DNA from: Nitrospinales bacterium
GTDB lineage: Bacteria; Nitrospinota; Nitrospinia; Nitrospinales; VA-1
Length of the DNA: 58,592 nt
Direction of reading: 5' to 3'
NCBI GenBank assembly: GCA_022450865.1
Contig: JAKUOQ010000004.1
Span: 1 to 58,592, forward strand
Part shown: in pieces, positions 1-9,065 of the stretch
Layout of the letters: every line of letters begins with the position of its first letter
Position numbering within the stretch: position 1 is the first letter of the stretch
Notes under the pieces: generated by a model
What the model saw: the letters and a program-made list of their open reading frames with translations, nothing else
What the model was told of the DNA's origin: nothing
Databases searched by the model: none
Translations under genes and position numbers: made by a program

Positions 1-18
1 CATCGGAGCAGATAAATA

Positions 19-999
19 ATGATCGTAGTTACTGGTGGAGCGGGCTTTATAGGAAGTGCCCTGATCCATGGATTAAATAATAAGGGTGTAAAAGAGATTT
101 GGGTTGTTGATCAGGTGGATCATCCTGAAAAACAGAAGAATTTGAATCCCCTTGTTTTTGATAAACTGGTCGACAAGGATGTTTTTTTAAATGATGTTTT
201 AGAAAAAAAACTTCCAAATTGTGATGCAATCTTTCATATGGGTGCTTGTTCTTCAACAACCGAAACTAATGAGTCGTTTTTGAATGAAAACAATTATGAA
301 TATACTCGACACTTGGCGAGTTTCTGTTTGGAAAAAGGGGTTCGATTTATTTATGCCTCCAGTGCGGCAACATATGGTGCGGGAGAAAATGGTTATTATG
401 ATAATGAATCTAGGCTCAAATTATTGCAACCCCTAAACTTGTATGGTGACAGCAAACAAAAGTTCGACTTATGGGCTCAAGCTCAAGGGGCATTAAAAAA
501 AATTGTAGGCTTGAAGTATTTCAATGTGTACGGTCCCAATGAATACCATAAACAGGAAATGCAAAGTATGGTGCGAAAAGGATTTCTTCAAGTGCGGGAT
601 ACAGGCAAATTGCGTTTGTTCAAATCCTACAAACCAGAATATGCTGACGGTGACCAGGAAAGGGATTTTTTATACATCAAAGATGCTGTTTCCATGACCT
701 TATATTTTTTAGATCGGCCTAATCTTGGAGGAATTTTTAATGTGGGCTCAGGAAAAGCAAGAAACTGGAATGATTTAGCAAAGGCTATTTTTTCAGCTAT
801 GAATAAGAAAGAAAATATTGAATATATTGATATGCCTTCGGCGCTTATAAACCAGTATCAATATCATACTTGCTCAGAAACCCAAAAAATTCTTAATTCC
901 GGTTACTCGGATCCGGTAATGTCTTTGGAAGAAGGTATTGCAGATTATGTTGGGCAATACCTAATCCTCGGTAAGCATTTAGGCTCACGTGCTACATAA
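19..999 (+). CDS. hldD: ADP-L-glycero-D-manno-heptose 6-epimerase
   Basis: This cytoplasmic NADP-dependent short-chain dehydrogenase epimerises ADP-D-glycero-D-manno-heptose to the L-glycero form, the last step in making the activated heptose for LPS inner core. The Rossmann motif GGAGFIGS lies at residues 6-13, a conserved Ser patch (YASSAATYG) near 112-120, and the catalytic Tyr142-x3-Lys146 in LYGDSK. The family signatures FNVYGPNEYHKQ and DGDQERDFLY are present. At 326 residues it is close to the usual 310-330. A GGAG ribosome site sits about ten bases before the ATG. The partner genes hldE and gmhA are directly downstream but on the opposite strand, so the pathway is clustered but transcribed convergently. 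Confidence 0.96.
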   Translation: MIVVTGGAGFIGSALIHGLNNKGVKEIWVVDQVDHPEKQKNLNPLVFDKLVDKDVFLNDVLEKKLPNCDAIFHMGACSSTTETNESFLNENNYEYTRHLASFCLEKGVRFIYASSAATYGAGENGYYDNESRLKLLQPLNLYGDSKQKFDLWAQAQGALKKIVGLKYFNVYGPNEYHKQEMQSMVRKGFLQVRDTGKLRLFKSYKPEYADGDQERDFLYIKDAVSMTLYFLDRPNLGGIFNVGSGKARNWNDLAKAIFSAMNKKENIEYIDMPSALINQYQYHTCSETQKILNSGYSDPVMSLEEGIADYVGQYLILGKHLGSRAT

Positions 1000-1031
1000 A
1001 ACAGTTGGGATTTTTATTAAAGGTGATGCTT

Positions 1032-2519
1032 CTAATTTCCTTTGCTATCTCCTGAAGGGCGATGGTTCGCAAGAATTTTTTCCAGTGTCATAGTTGTGGA
1101 GTGCCCCTTTACAATGGGGATGAGTTTCACATGGGCCCCATAACCTTCAACTATCTCTCGGCCGACTACGTCATCTATTTTATAGTCGTCGCCTTTAACC
1201 AGAATATCCGGTCTTATTTCCCTAATTAGTTTTTCTGGTGTGGCTTCATTGAACAGGGTGATGTAATCAATAAACTTCAGCGCTGAAAGAATATTGGCGC
1301 GTTCCTTTTCGGTTTTAATGGGTCGCCCTTCTCCCTTTAAATTTTTTACAGAATTATCTGTATTGAGTCCAACCACTAAAATATCTCCCAAGGATTTGGC
1401 TTTTTGCAAAAACTCGATATGGCCTCCATGAATGATGTCAAAACAGCCATTGGTAAAAACAACCTTTTTTTCGGTACTTTTTGCTAAACCAATGATCTTT
1501 TTTAATTCATCAATTTCCAGAACCGTGTGAGAAGTTCGAAGCATTTCTTCATAAAGAAATTCGTTGATTTCGTTTAGAGTGACCACAGCAGTTCCTACTT
1601 TCCCTACCACGATACTAGCTGCCATATTGGAAAGCCATGCGGCCTCTTTAAAACTGAAACCTGCAAATACCGCTATGCTAAAAACACTAATTACTGTATC
1701 TCCCGCGCCTGTAACATCGAAAACTTCTTTTGCCTCTGTTTGAATGGAAATGGGTTTTGCCTTATTCTGAAAAAGAGTCATACCATCTTTTCCTTGAGTG
1801 ATGAGGATAGCTTCCGAGCGAGTGAGATTTAAAAGGTATTCTGCTGCACGATCTAGGTTTTCCTTGTTGGTTATTTTTATGGGCACAGATCGAGCAACTT
1901 CTTTCAAATTTGGTGTGATGACAGTTGCATTTTTATAAAGCGAAAAGTCTGAACTTTTGGGGTCAACAATTACAGGCTTTTTAGCTTTTTTGGCCTTATG
2001 CATGATTGCATGAATCACTTTTTTAGTAAGGATTCCCTTTTGATAATCAGAGCAAATAACACCATCCATGCTTGGAAGCATTTGGTTAATGTATTGAATA
2101 AGTTTTTTTTCGGTCTCTGCTGTAATGGGTCGGTTATCTTCCTTATCGATTCTCATAACCTGTTGGTTGTGCGCAATAATTCTCATTTTCGATGTGGTGG
2201 GACGATGCACAAAACGAAATATTCCTTCAGTTTGGATAGATCGGTTATGGATGGTTTGTAAAAGTTTGTCGCCTTTTTCATCCTGGCCAATAGCACCACA
2301 AAGATGAATTTCGCAACCTAATGCCACCAGGTTGTTGGCAACATTGGCAGCACCCCCCAAAGCCAGGGTTTCTGAACGAGTTTCAAGAATAGGAACAGGG
2401 GCTTCAGGAGATATTCGATTGATTCCACCCCATATATATTCATCTAGTATAAGATCGCCGACCACTAAAATTTTAGGTCGTTTTTTTTGCTCAAAGAAAT
2501 TCTTGAATCGTTCTCTCAT
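1032..2519 (-). CDS. hldE: Bifunctional heptose 7-phosphate kinase / heptose 1-phosphate adenylyltransferase
   Basis: The enzyme carries out two cytoplasmic steps of ADP-heptose synthesis: phosphorylation of heptose 7-phosphate at C1, and later adenylyl transfer from ATP. The N-terminal part (about residues 1-330) is a PfkB-type sugar kinase with the closing signature DVTGAGDT containing the catalytic Asp. The C-terminal part (about 350-480) is a cytidylyltransferase-like nucleotidyltransferase with NGCFDIIHGGH, the HxGH-type nucleotide site. Its 495 residues match full-length bifunctional HldE rather than the split HldA/HldC form. The start codon directly abuts the gmhA stop with no spacer, so the two are almost certainly translationally coupled. 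The intermediate phosphatase GmhB is not in this window. Confidence 0.96.
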   Translation of the reverse strand: MRERFKNFFEQKKRPKILVVGDLILDEYIWGGINRISPEAPVPILETRSETLALGGAANVANNLVALGCEIHLCGAIGQDEKGDKLLQTIHNRSIQTEGIFRFVHRPTTSKMRIIAHNQQVMRIDKEDNRPITAETEKKLIQYINQMLPSMDGVICSDYQKGILTKKVIHAIMHKAKKAKKPVIVDPKSSDFSLYKNATVITPNLKEVARSVPIKITNKENLDRAAEYLLNLTRSEAILITQGKDGMTLFQNKAKPISIQTEAKEVFDVTGAGDTVISVFSIAVFAGFSFKEAAWLSNMAASIVVGKVGTAVVTLNEINEFLYEEMLRTSHTVLEIDELKKIIGLAKSTEKKVVFTNGCFDIIHGGHIEFLQKAKSLGDILVVGLNTDNSVKNLKGEGRPIKTEKERANILSALKFIDYITLFNEATPEKLIREIRPDILVKGDDYKIDDVVGREIVEGYGAHVKLIPIVKGHSTTMTLEKILANHRPSGDSKGN

Positions 2520-3080
2520 TTACAAGTCTTCTTCTATAATTTCACAGATGATATGACCGATGGTAATGTGGACTTCCTGGATTCGAGCCGTATCGTTTGA
2601 AGGGATAATAATTGGAAGGTTTACAGCATCTTTTAATTTTCCACCATCGTTACCAAGAAGTCCAATAGTGAAAGCACCTATAGAGTTGGCCTTATTGACA
2701 GCCCGTATAATATTTTCAGAATTTCCACTGGTGCTGATACCTATAACCGCATCGTTTTTATTTGCAAGGGCTTCAACCTGTCTTTCGAATATAGTATCGA
2801 ATCCATAATCATTACCGAGGGCAGTTAAAGAAGAGGTGTCGACAGTCAAAGCGAGCGCAGGCATGGCTTTTCTTTCTTTTTTAAACCGACCAACCAGTTC
2901 AGCAGCAATATGTTGGGCATCGGCTGCGCTGCCACCATTACCCATCAACATTAGCTTGCCTCCAGCCTCCAGGCGGTCTTGAATTTTCTGGGCGGCATCT
3001 AGAATTTCAGAAGAAAGAGTTTCAGCTACTGTTTTTTTTAAATCAGCGCTTATATTGAGTAGATTTTTTACGCGTTCCAT
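2520..3080 (-). CDS. gmhA: Sedoheptulose 7-phosphate isomerase
   Basis: GmhA converts sedoheptulose 7-phosphate to heptose 7-phosphate, the first committed step of LPS heptose synthesis. It is a SIS-domain protein, with the phosphosugar-binding stretch GNGGSAADAQHIAAEL, the second loop STSGNSEN and the C-terminal HITIGHIICE helix. The open frame reaches 3137, but I place the start at the internal Met of MERVKNLL, giving 186 residues, close to the family's roughly 190; the extra 19 residues are Lys/Tyr-rich and do not look like the domain. It lies immediately upstream of hldE on the same strand with no spacer. Which start is used is the main uncertainty. Confidence 0.93.
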   Translation of the reverse strand: MERVKNLLNISADLKKTVAETLSSEILDAAQKIQDRLEAGGKLMLMGNGGSAADAQHIAAELVGRFKKERKAMPALALTVDTSSLTALGNDYGFDTIFERQVEALANKNDAVIGISTSGNSENIIRAVNKANSIGAFTIGLLGNDGGKLKDAVNLPIIIPSNDTARIQEVHITIGHIICEIIEEDL

Positions 3081-3165
3081 ATCTAATTTCTGTTCAAATA
3101 AATATTTTTTGTATTTATAGAGGCCCTTTATCTGCAAAGCTGAAAAAATATTTTCCCGATGATAA

Positions 3166-4104
3166 TCAGGAAGAGTTGAGCTGTTCTTGAAAATATTTTA
3201 GCGTGGACTTCAATCCTTCATCCAAGCTAACTTTTGGTTCCCAGTTTAGTAAAGTTTTTGCAAGAGTTATGTTTGGTTGACGAGTTTTAGGATCATCCTC
3301 TGGCAAAGGAACTTGTACGATTTTACTCTTGCTTCCGGTTGCTTGCAAAATTTTATCGGTCAAACTTTGGATTGTCATTTCATTAGGGTTGCCAATATTA
3401 ACTGGCTTGTTTTGCTCGGACATCAGTAATCGACAAATGCCTTCTATAAGATCTGAAACAAAACAAAAACTACGTGTTTGCGAACCATTGCCGTATACCG
3501 TCAAGTCTTTGCCCGTCAACGCTTGTTTGATAAAGTTGGGTATTGCACGACCATCGTTGATACGCATTCTTGGCCCGTAGGTATTGAATATGCGAACAAT
3601 TTTAGTATTGATGCCGTGCGTCCTGTGGTATGCCATGGTAATAGCTTCCGCAAATCTTTTTGCTTCATCATAAACGCCTCGCGGGCCTATTGGATTAACA
3701 TTTCCCCAATATTCTTCTGGTTGGGGATGAACTAAAGGATCACCATAAACTTCGGATGTAGAGGCCAGCAGAAACACAGCATTTTTTGCCTTTGCAAGGC
3801 CTAATGCGTTATGGGTTCCCAATGCCCCAACTTTTAATGTTTGTATTGGTAACTCCAGATAGTCTATGGGACTTGCGGGAGATGCGAAATGGAGAATGTA
3901 GTCCAGATCTCCATCCAATTTAATAAATTCGGACACATTATGATTGACGAAACGAAAGTTACTACTTTTGATGCCAGAAATATTTTGTTTCGATCCCGTG
4001 ATCAAATTATCCATACAGATCACTTCGTGGCCTTTATCAAGTAAGTATTCGCATAAATGGGATCCTAAAAACCCTGCCCCACCTGTAACCAAAGTTCTTG
4101 GCAT
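3166..4104 (-). CDS. UDP-glucuronate decarboxylase (UDP-xylose synthase type)
   Basis: This NAD-dependent SDR-family protein most likely decarboxylates UDP-glucuronate to UDP-xylose for cell-surface polysaccharide. The Rossmann motif [10 protein letters not shown] is at the N terminus. The UXS-type signatures follow: [20 protein letters not shown], and the catalytic Tyr/Lys in [21 protein letters not shown] and [11 protein letters not shown] are further family motifs. The length of 312 residues is normal for bacterial UXS. An AAGGAG site precedes the ATG. It sits upstream of gmhA-hldE on the same strand with a gap of about 85 bases, consistent with an envelope sugar cluster. A different UDP-sugar epimerase activity is possible but less likely given the [11 protein letters not shown] motif. 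Confidence 0.88.
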   Translation of the reverse strand: MPRTLVTGGAGFLGSHLCEYLLDKGHEVICMDNLITGSKQNISGIKSSNFRFVNHNVSEFIKLDGDLDYILHFASPASPIDYLELPIQTLKVGALGTHNALGLAKAKNAVFLLASTSEVYGDPLVHPQPEEYWGNVNPIGPRGVYDEAKRFAEAITMAYHRTHGINTKIVRIFNTYGPRMRINDGRAIPNFIKQALTGKDLTVYGNGSQTRSFCFVSDLIEGICRLLMSEQNKPVNIGNPNEMTIQSLTDKILQATGSKSKIVQVPLPEDDPKTRQPNITLAKTLLNWEPKVSLDEGLKSTLKYFQEQLNSS

Positions 4105-4136
4105 ATTGACTCCTTGAATTTTCTAATAATAAAAAT

Positions 4137-5066
4137 TTACCCCAATTTATCTCCGGGGTTAATTTTATAACCTGAGAGAAAACTTTTTACTGGCATTGCC
4201 TTTTTCCCTTCGGGTTTAAGCTCAGTAATTTTTAATCGCTTTTCCCCTGTGCCAACTTCAATGCCGGAATCGGTGATACGTTCAATATAACCAGGGCGAT
4301 CTGAAGGTTCACCTTTAACGACTTCGCTCTTTAAGATACAAAGCCTTTTTCCGTTAAACAAAGTATATGTTCCTGGCCATGGGGTCAGGCCTCGAATTTT
4401 GTTTAAGATATTATTGGCAGACATTTTCCAATCGATCAGGCTTTCTTCCTTTTTTAATTTTGGAGCATAACTAGCTAAATCAGAATCCTGAGGTGTAGGC
4501 AAAAGATTATTCTTTTCTAAAAGAGCAAGGGTCTCAAGAACAAGTTTTCCACCCTGCTCGGCTAGTTTGTCATGTAAGGATTTTGCATCGTCATCTTTCT
4601 CTATTGAGGTTTCTCTAATGAGTAATATGTCTCCTGTATCCATTCCTTTGTCCATTATCATCGTAGTGACCCCCGAGCGGGCATCTCCATTAAGGATGGC
4701 ACGGTTAATAGGAGCAGCCCCCCGATATTTTGGTAAGAGAGAAGAATGTAAATTGATGCAAAACTGTTTAGGAACTTTGAGTAGGGCTTCGTGGAGTATC
4801 TGTCCGAAAGCGACCACGATGATGTAATCTGGGCGCTTTTCTAAAAGAAATTGAATAAAATTTTCAGCGTTGACATTTTCAGGTTGTAGCAAAGGAATAT
4901 TATTTTCAATGGCAAAATTTTTAATAGGAGACGCGACCTTTATTTGCCCGCGGCCTTTGGGTCGATCGGGTTGGGTTACTACAGATATAATAGAATGGGA
5001 AGAGTTGTAGATTTTTCTTAATGTAGGAAGCGCGAACTCAGGGGTTCCCATAAACACTATGTTCAT
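4137..5066 (-). CDS. fmt: Methionyl-tRNA formyltransferase
   Basis: Fmt formylates the amino group of initiator Met-tRNA using 10-formyltetrahydrofolate, preparing it for translation initiation. The N-terminal formyltransferase domain begins MNIVFMGTPEFA and carries the folate and catalytic region INLHSSLLPKYRGAAPI with the conserved Asn-His. The C-terminal tRNA-binding domain begins near residue 205 and includes IRGLTPWPGTYT. The length of 309 residues is normal. The start overlaps the stop of def by four bases (ATGA-type junction), so the two are translationally coupled, as in the common def-fmt pair that handles opposite ends of the N-formyl cycle. Confidence 0.97.
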   Translation of the reverse strand: MNIVFMGTPEFALPTLRKIYNSSHSIISVVTQPDRPKGRGQIKVASPIKNFAIENNIPLLQPENVNAENFIQFLLEKRPDYIIVVAFGQILHEALLKVPKQFCINLHSSLLPKYRGAAPINRAILNGDARSGVTTMIMDKGMDTGDILLIRETSIEKDDDAKSLHDKLAEQGGKLVLETLALLEKNNLLPTPQDSDLASYAPKLKKEESLIDWKMSANNILNKIRGLTPWPGTYTLFNGKRLCILKSEVVKGEPSDRPGYIERITDSGIEVGTGEKRLKITELKPEGKKAMPVKSFLSGYKINPGDKLG

Positions 5067-5575
5067 TCTTCCTGCTCTTTAAGTTTCTTTTTAAATTTTC
5101 TCTTTAGGATATCCCTCTTTATTTTTCCCAGGCTGTCCCAAAATAAAATACCGTTTAAATGATCCATTTCATGCTGTAAGGCTCGGGCGAGCAAACCACT
5201 GGCTTCATAGCGAATATCCTTGCCATTAAGGTCAACAGCTTTTATTTCAATTTGAATTGCACGGTTCACTTCGACAACCACATCAGGAATGCTTAGGCAA
5301 CCTTCTTCGCCAGATTCGCTACCCTCCATAGCGGTGATTTCTGGGTTGATGAGAGTGATCAAATTATCGGTATCTGTTTCGACTCCCATATTAACTACAA
5401 AAACTCTCCAAGGAACTCCAATCTGGTTTGCTGCCAAACCAATTCCCGGGGCAGCCAAGGTGGTCTCAATCATATCCTTAGAAAGGGTGATCAGCTCTCC
5501 ATCAATATTTTTAACGATTTCACATTGTTTTCTTAAAACCGGATCGAAGCAATTTTTGATGGGTCTTAGTGCCAT
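5063..5575 (-). CDS. def: Peptide deformylase
   Basis: Def removes the formyl group from the N terminus of new proteins. All three metalloprotease motifs are visible: GIGLAANQIG (motif 1), EEGCLSIPD with the metal-ligand Cys (motif 2), and QHEMDHLNG with the two metal-ligand His and the catalytic Glu (motif 3). The 170-residue length and the basic C-terminal tail are typical of type I bacterial deformylases. It is first in a coupled pair with fmt, overlapping it by four bases. The intergenic space to argJ upstream is short (about 47 bases), so readthrough from argJ is possible. Confidence 0.97.
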   Translation of the reverse strand: MALRPIKNCFDPVLRKQCEIVKNIDGELITLSKDMIETTLAAPGIGLAANQIGVPWRVFVVNMGVETDTDNLITLINPEITAMEGSESGEEGCLSIPDVVVEVNRAIQIEIKAVDLNGKDIRYEASGLLARALQHEMDHLNGILFWDSLGKIKRDILKRKFKKKLKEQEE

Positions 5576-5622
5576 TTTTATATTTGTTTATTTAAAGATG
5601 TATTTTGATAGATTCTATCAAG

Positions 5623-6834
5623 CTAGGTGGTATATTCTGCATTTATTTTTACATAATTGTAGGATAGGTCGCAGGTTAAAACTTCCTCCCATTCTTTGCC
5701 ACATTTTAAATCAATGATGATGTTGATTTCATATTTTTTCATTGCTTTTTCTAGTATTTTTTGAGGCAGATTAGTCGGATTTCCATTTTTTAAAAGCAAA
5801 TTTTTATTTAATAAAATATCTACTTTATCAGGATTAAAGGGTACACCGGCATTTCCTACGGCACAAAAAATCCGCCCCCAGTTTGGATCTTCTCCAAACA
5901 ATGCTGTTTTAACAAGAGATGAGGTGGCAACAGAGTTTGCAATAAGGTATGCCTGTTTACGTGTTTTTCCTCCCTGAACCCGTACCGTGACGAACTTGGT
6001 TGCTCCTTCTCCATCGAGAACAATTTTGGAGGCTAGGTTTTTGCTCAGCTTCATCAAAGCTTTTAAAAATACTCGATAGGCAGGAGTATTTGGTTTTATG
6101 GCTGGGTTTTTTGCTTTTCCATTGGCAAGGATTGCAACGCAGTCGTTGGTGCTGTTGTCTCCATCTACTGTGATGCGGTTAAATGAGCGGTTTGTTGCTT
6201 CTTTTAAGGCCATTTTTAGGGTTTTTGCGTCAATGACTGCATCGGTGAATAAAAACCCAAGCATGGTTGCCATGTCAGGATGAATCATGCCCGAGCCTTT
6301 AGTAATCCCTCCAATAGAAATGTTTTTTCCTTTAAAGGGATATTTAATGTAGTCTGATTTGGATATCAGATCGGTGGTCATGATGGCCTCGGATGCATCG
6401 GTCCAATTTTTAGCTGTCCCTCCTAATTTTGCAATCAGATTTGGAGTGGCCTTTATAATTTTTTCTGAGGGAAGAGGTATACCAATAATCCCTGTGGAAG
6501 CAATGAAAACTTCTTTTTGTAGAATGCCAAGTTCGTCCGCCACTTTTTTGGTGATTGTATCGCAATCTTTTAATCCTTTTGGACCGGTCACCGTATTTGC
6601 ATTGCCACTATTAATTATAATAGCGCGGCAGCTACCTGACTTTGCGAGTGCTTTACGACTCCAGATGACAGCCGGAGAGACAACTCGGTTTTTGGTAAAC
6701 ACAGCTGCAGCCGTCGCGGGAACCTCGGATACTATGAGAGCGAGGTCTTTGATATTTTTGTCTTTTATTCCACAATGTAGCCCTGTTGCTTTAAAGCCCG
6801 GTACTGAAGGATTGCGGTTTTTTAATATCTTCAT
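5623..6834 (-). CDS. argJ: Bifunctional ornithine acetyltransferase / N-acetylglutamate synthase
   Basis: ArgJ transfers the acetyl group from N-acetylornithine to glutamate, and in the bifunctional form also uses acetyl-CoA, closing the acetyl cycle of arginine synthesis. The precursor is self-cleaved before a catalytic Thr, seen here in KGSGMIHPDMATMLGF. The characteristic C-terminal end YVKINAEYTT is present, as is DPNWGRIFCAVGN. The length of 403 residues is full. It follows argC with a six-base gap and so forms a short arginine operon with it. Whether it is mono- or bifunctional cannot be read from the sequence. Confidence 0.95.
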   Translation of the reverse strand: MKILKNRNPSVPGFKATGLHCGIKDKNIKDLALIVSEVPATAAAVFTKNRVVSPAVIWSRKALAKSGSCRAIIINSGNANTVTGPKGLKDCDTITKKVADELGILQKEVFIASTGIIGIPLPSEKIIKATPNLIAKLGGTAKNWTDASEAIMTTDLISKSDYIKYPFKGKNISIGGITKGSGMIHPDMATMLGFLFTDAVIDAKTLKMALKEATNRSFNRITVDGDNSTNDCVAILANGKAKNPAIKPNTPAYRVFLKALMKLSKNLASKIVLDGEGATKFVTVRVQGGKTRKQAYLIANSVATSSLVKTALFGEDPNWGRIFCAVGNAGVPFNPDKVDILLNKNLLLKNGNPTNLPQKILEKAMKKYEINIIIDLKCGKEWEEVLTCDLSYNYVKINAEYTT

Positions 6835-6840
6835 GATTTT

Positions 6841-7878
6841 TTATGGGAAAATTCCGGGTGATTGAAGACCCAATTTTTCTTCAAACCCTTGCATGATGTT
6901 CATATTTTGAATGGCTTGACCAGAAGCACCTTTTACAAGGTTATCTAGTGCACTTGTAATGATCAGCCTGCCCACCCGCGTATCTACTTTGATTCCAATG
7001 TCGCAGAAATTGGAACGGGAAACAGGATGAGTACTGGCAACCTTGCCTTTACTTAGGATTCGAAGGAAGTATTCATTACTATAAAACTTTTGATAATGCT
7101 CAATAAGATCGTCTTCATTTAACTTCTTTTTTAAATTAATATAAACCGTGCTCAGCATTCCTCGACTCATTGGAATCAGGTGAGGAGAAAAACTTATTTT
7201 AATCGGTTTTCCAGCTAGACCTGAAAGTTCCTGTTCCATTTCGGGGGTATGACGGTGGCCGGCCAAGCCATAAGGGGTCACACCTTCGTTTGCTTCAGAA
7301 AAATGAGTTGTTGTAGATAGTTTTCTCCCTGCACCTGAAATACCCGATTTACTGTCAGAGATAATGCTCGTTAAATCTACCCAATCGGTTTTCATCAATG
7401 GTGCGAGAGCAAGAATCACACTGGTAGGGTAGCAGCCTGGGTTAGCGACCACCTGCGCACTTTTAATTTTTTCGCGGTGCAATTCCGAAAGACCATATAC
7501 AGTCTGAGATAATAACTCAGGATGTGTGTGAGTCAGCGCGTACCATTTAGGGTAAGCATTAGGATCTTGTAATCGATAGTCCGCACTAAGATCCACTACC
7601 TTACAATTTGACTTTATTATTTGCGGCAATTTATCCATGCCGGTAGTGTGAGGCAACGCAAGGAAGACAACATCACAGCTTTTAAAAATTCCACTATCGA
7701 GAGGTTGCAGCTCAATGTCGATGATTCCATTTAATGACGGAAAGACATCGGAAATAGATTTTCCTTTATATGTTTCGGAAGTCAAAACGGATAATTCGGT
7801 TTCAGAGTGATTTGCCAGAAGGCGTATCAATTCGAGTCCGGTATATCCGCTGGCTCCAGCAATGCCAACTTTTATCAT
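6841..7878 (-). CDS. argC: N-acetyl-gamma-glutamyl-phosphate reductase
   Basis: ArgC reduces N-acetylglutamyl phosphate to the semialdehyde with NADPH, the third step of arginine synthesis. The N terminus has the Rossmann motif GIAGASGYTGLELIRLL, and the catalytic Cys is in VANPGCYPTS. The substrate-binding region GISGAGRKLS and the HRHTPEMEQE motif are intact. The length of 345 residues is standard. A GGAG site lies about nine bases before the ATG. It is the first gene of the argC-argJ pair. The 149-base gap to rpsI upstream is enough for an independent promoter, but I could not identify one. Confidence 0.96.
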   Translation of the reverse strand: MIKVGIAGASGYTGLELIRLLANHSETELSVLTSETYKGKSISDVFPSLNGIIDIELQPLDSGIFKSCDVVFLALPHTTGMDKLPQIIKSNCKVVDLSADYRLQDPNAYPKWYALTHTHPELLSQTVYGLSELHREKIKSAQVVANPGCYPTSVILALAPLMKTDWVDLTSIISDSKSGISGAGRKLSTTTHFSEANEGVTPYGLAGHRHTPEMEQELSGLAGKPIKISFSPHLIPMSRGMLSTVYINLKKKLNEDDLIEHYQKFYSNEYFLRILSKGKVASTHPVSRSNFCDIGIKVDTRVGRLIITSALDNLVKGASGQAIQNMNIMQGFEEKLGLQSPGIFP

Positions 7879-8027
7879 AATAAAAGACTCCTATAAAGAT
7901 AGGATTTTACTTCAATAATAATGGTTTTTTAGAAAAAGAGGTGTTTTTTTCCTGCAAGGTTTTGCGGCTTGGCAAAGCTCAAACACATACTCGCATACGA
8001 TACGAAGGAAAATTGCCAGTTGATTAT

Positions 8028-8417
8028 TTATCTCTTAGAGAACTGGAATTTTTTACGTGCGCCAGGCTGCCCGTATTTCTTTCTTTCTACAGCTCTGGAA
8101 TCTCGGGTGAGGAATCCTGCTTTCTTGAGAGGTGCTCGTAGACTTGAGTTGGTCAAAATAAGAGCTCGGGAAATACCCAGACGAAGAGCACCAGACTGGC
8201 CTGAAAGCCCGCCTCCTTTAACCGTAGCTTTAATATCAATCGACTTAAGAGTATCAGTCTCAATCAAAGGATGTTTGATAATGCATTCCAAGCTTTCGCG
8301 GCAAAAATATTCTTTAAGGGATTTATTATTAACAGTGATATTTCCCTTACCCGCTTGAACCCATACTTTGGCTATGGATTCTTTTCGCTTTCCAGTTGCA
8401 TAAAATCGTTCGATCAT
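8028..8417 (-). CDS. rpsI: 30S ribosomal protein S9
   Basis: S9 is a small-subunit ribosomal protein whose C-terminal tail reaches the P-site tRNA. The N terminus FYATGKRKESIAKVW, the central VKGGGLSGQSGALRLGISRAL and the conserved basic end KFQFSKR are all diagnostic. The length of 129 residues is typical. It lies 36 bases downstream of rplM on the same strand, the nearly universal L13-S9 operon. Confidence 0.98.
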   Translation of the reverse strand: MIERFYATGKRKESIAKVWVQAGKGNITVNNKSLKEYFCRESLECIIKHPLIETDTLKSIDIKATVKGGGLSGQSGALRLGISRALILTNSSLRAPLKKAGFLTRDSRAVERKKYGQPGARKKFQFSKR

Positions 8418-8453
8418 AATTGTTATTACTCTCCGTCTTTTCTTATAAGTAGA

Positions 8454-8885
8454 TTAAATAGCTACGTTTTCGGGATTCTGGCTTCCGTGTGGATGCTCTG
8501 CCGTATCGTATATTCTATAATTATTATTCAAGGTGCGACCCAGTCTATTTTTAGGTAACATTCCACGAATGGCTTTTTGCAACAGATCTGAAGGCTTTTT
8601 TTCCAACATTTCTTTAGCAGTGATGGATTTGATTCCTCCAGACCAACCAGTATGGTGGTAATAGATTTTGTCGTCCCATTTTTTCCCGGTTAGTTTTACC
8701 TTAGCGGCATTGATAATGATTACATTATCCCCGGTGTCTGTATGCGGGGTAAAAGTTGGTTTGGTTTTTCCGCGAATTATTGATGCGGCTTTGCTGGCGA
8801 TTCTTCCCAGAACCTTATCTGTTGCGTCAATGAGCACCCATTTTTTCTCGACTTCGCCAGGTTTTGCAAAATAAGTTGTTTTCAT
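8454..8885 (-). CDS. rplM: 50S ribosomal protein L13
   Basis: L13 is an early-assembly protein of the large ribosomal subunit. The conserved segments [28 protein letters not shown] and [13 protein letters not shown] are present. The computed frame extends to 8936, but the start at [10 protein letters not shown] gives 143 residues, matching the usual 142-145; the upstream 17 codons are not family sequence. It is the first gene of the rplM-rpsI operon and is divergent from the squalene-hopene cyclase gene. Confidence 0.97.
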   Translation of the reverse strand: MKTTYFAKPGEVEKKWVLIDATDKVLGRIASKAASIIRGKTKPTFTPHTDTGDNVIIINAAKVKLTGKKWDDKIYYHHTGWSGGIKSITAKEMLEKKPSDLLQKAIRGMLPKNRLGRTLNNNYRIYDTAEHPHGSQNPENVAI

Positions 8886-9065
8886 TATATATCCGGCTGT
8901 TTTGATATTAAATTTCAAATGTTTTAAACCCCGCATGGTAAAAGAGATTTATAACATTGTCAATGGGTTTTGTTCGGCTCCGCTATATGGTGGGTTTTGC
9001 TTTATAGCATAAAATGGGTTAATTTAGTCTTTTCTTTGGAAATTTTGAGAATATTAGCTAACTGC

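Noticed and set aside
5289-5717. 142-residue plus-strand frame antisense to def
   Set aside because: The def product has all three deformylase motifs; the antisense product has no recognisable features.
6359-6865. 168-residue plus-strand frame antisense to argJ
   Set aside because: Fully covered by argJ with the intact autocleavage motif; low-complexity shadow.
7969-8358. 129-residue plus-strand frame over rpsI
   Set aside because: Antisense to ribosomal protein S9, which is unmistakable.
8970-9065. N-terminal extension of squalene-hopene cyclase
   Set aside because: The 32 extra residues are not found in the family and lie in the promoter region between divergent genes; Met33 was chosen instead.
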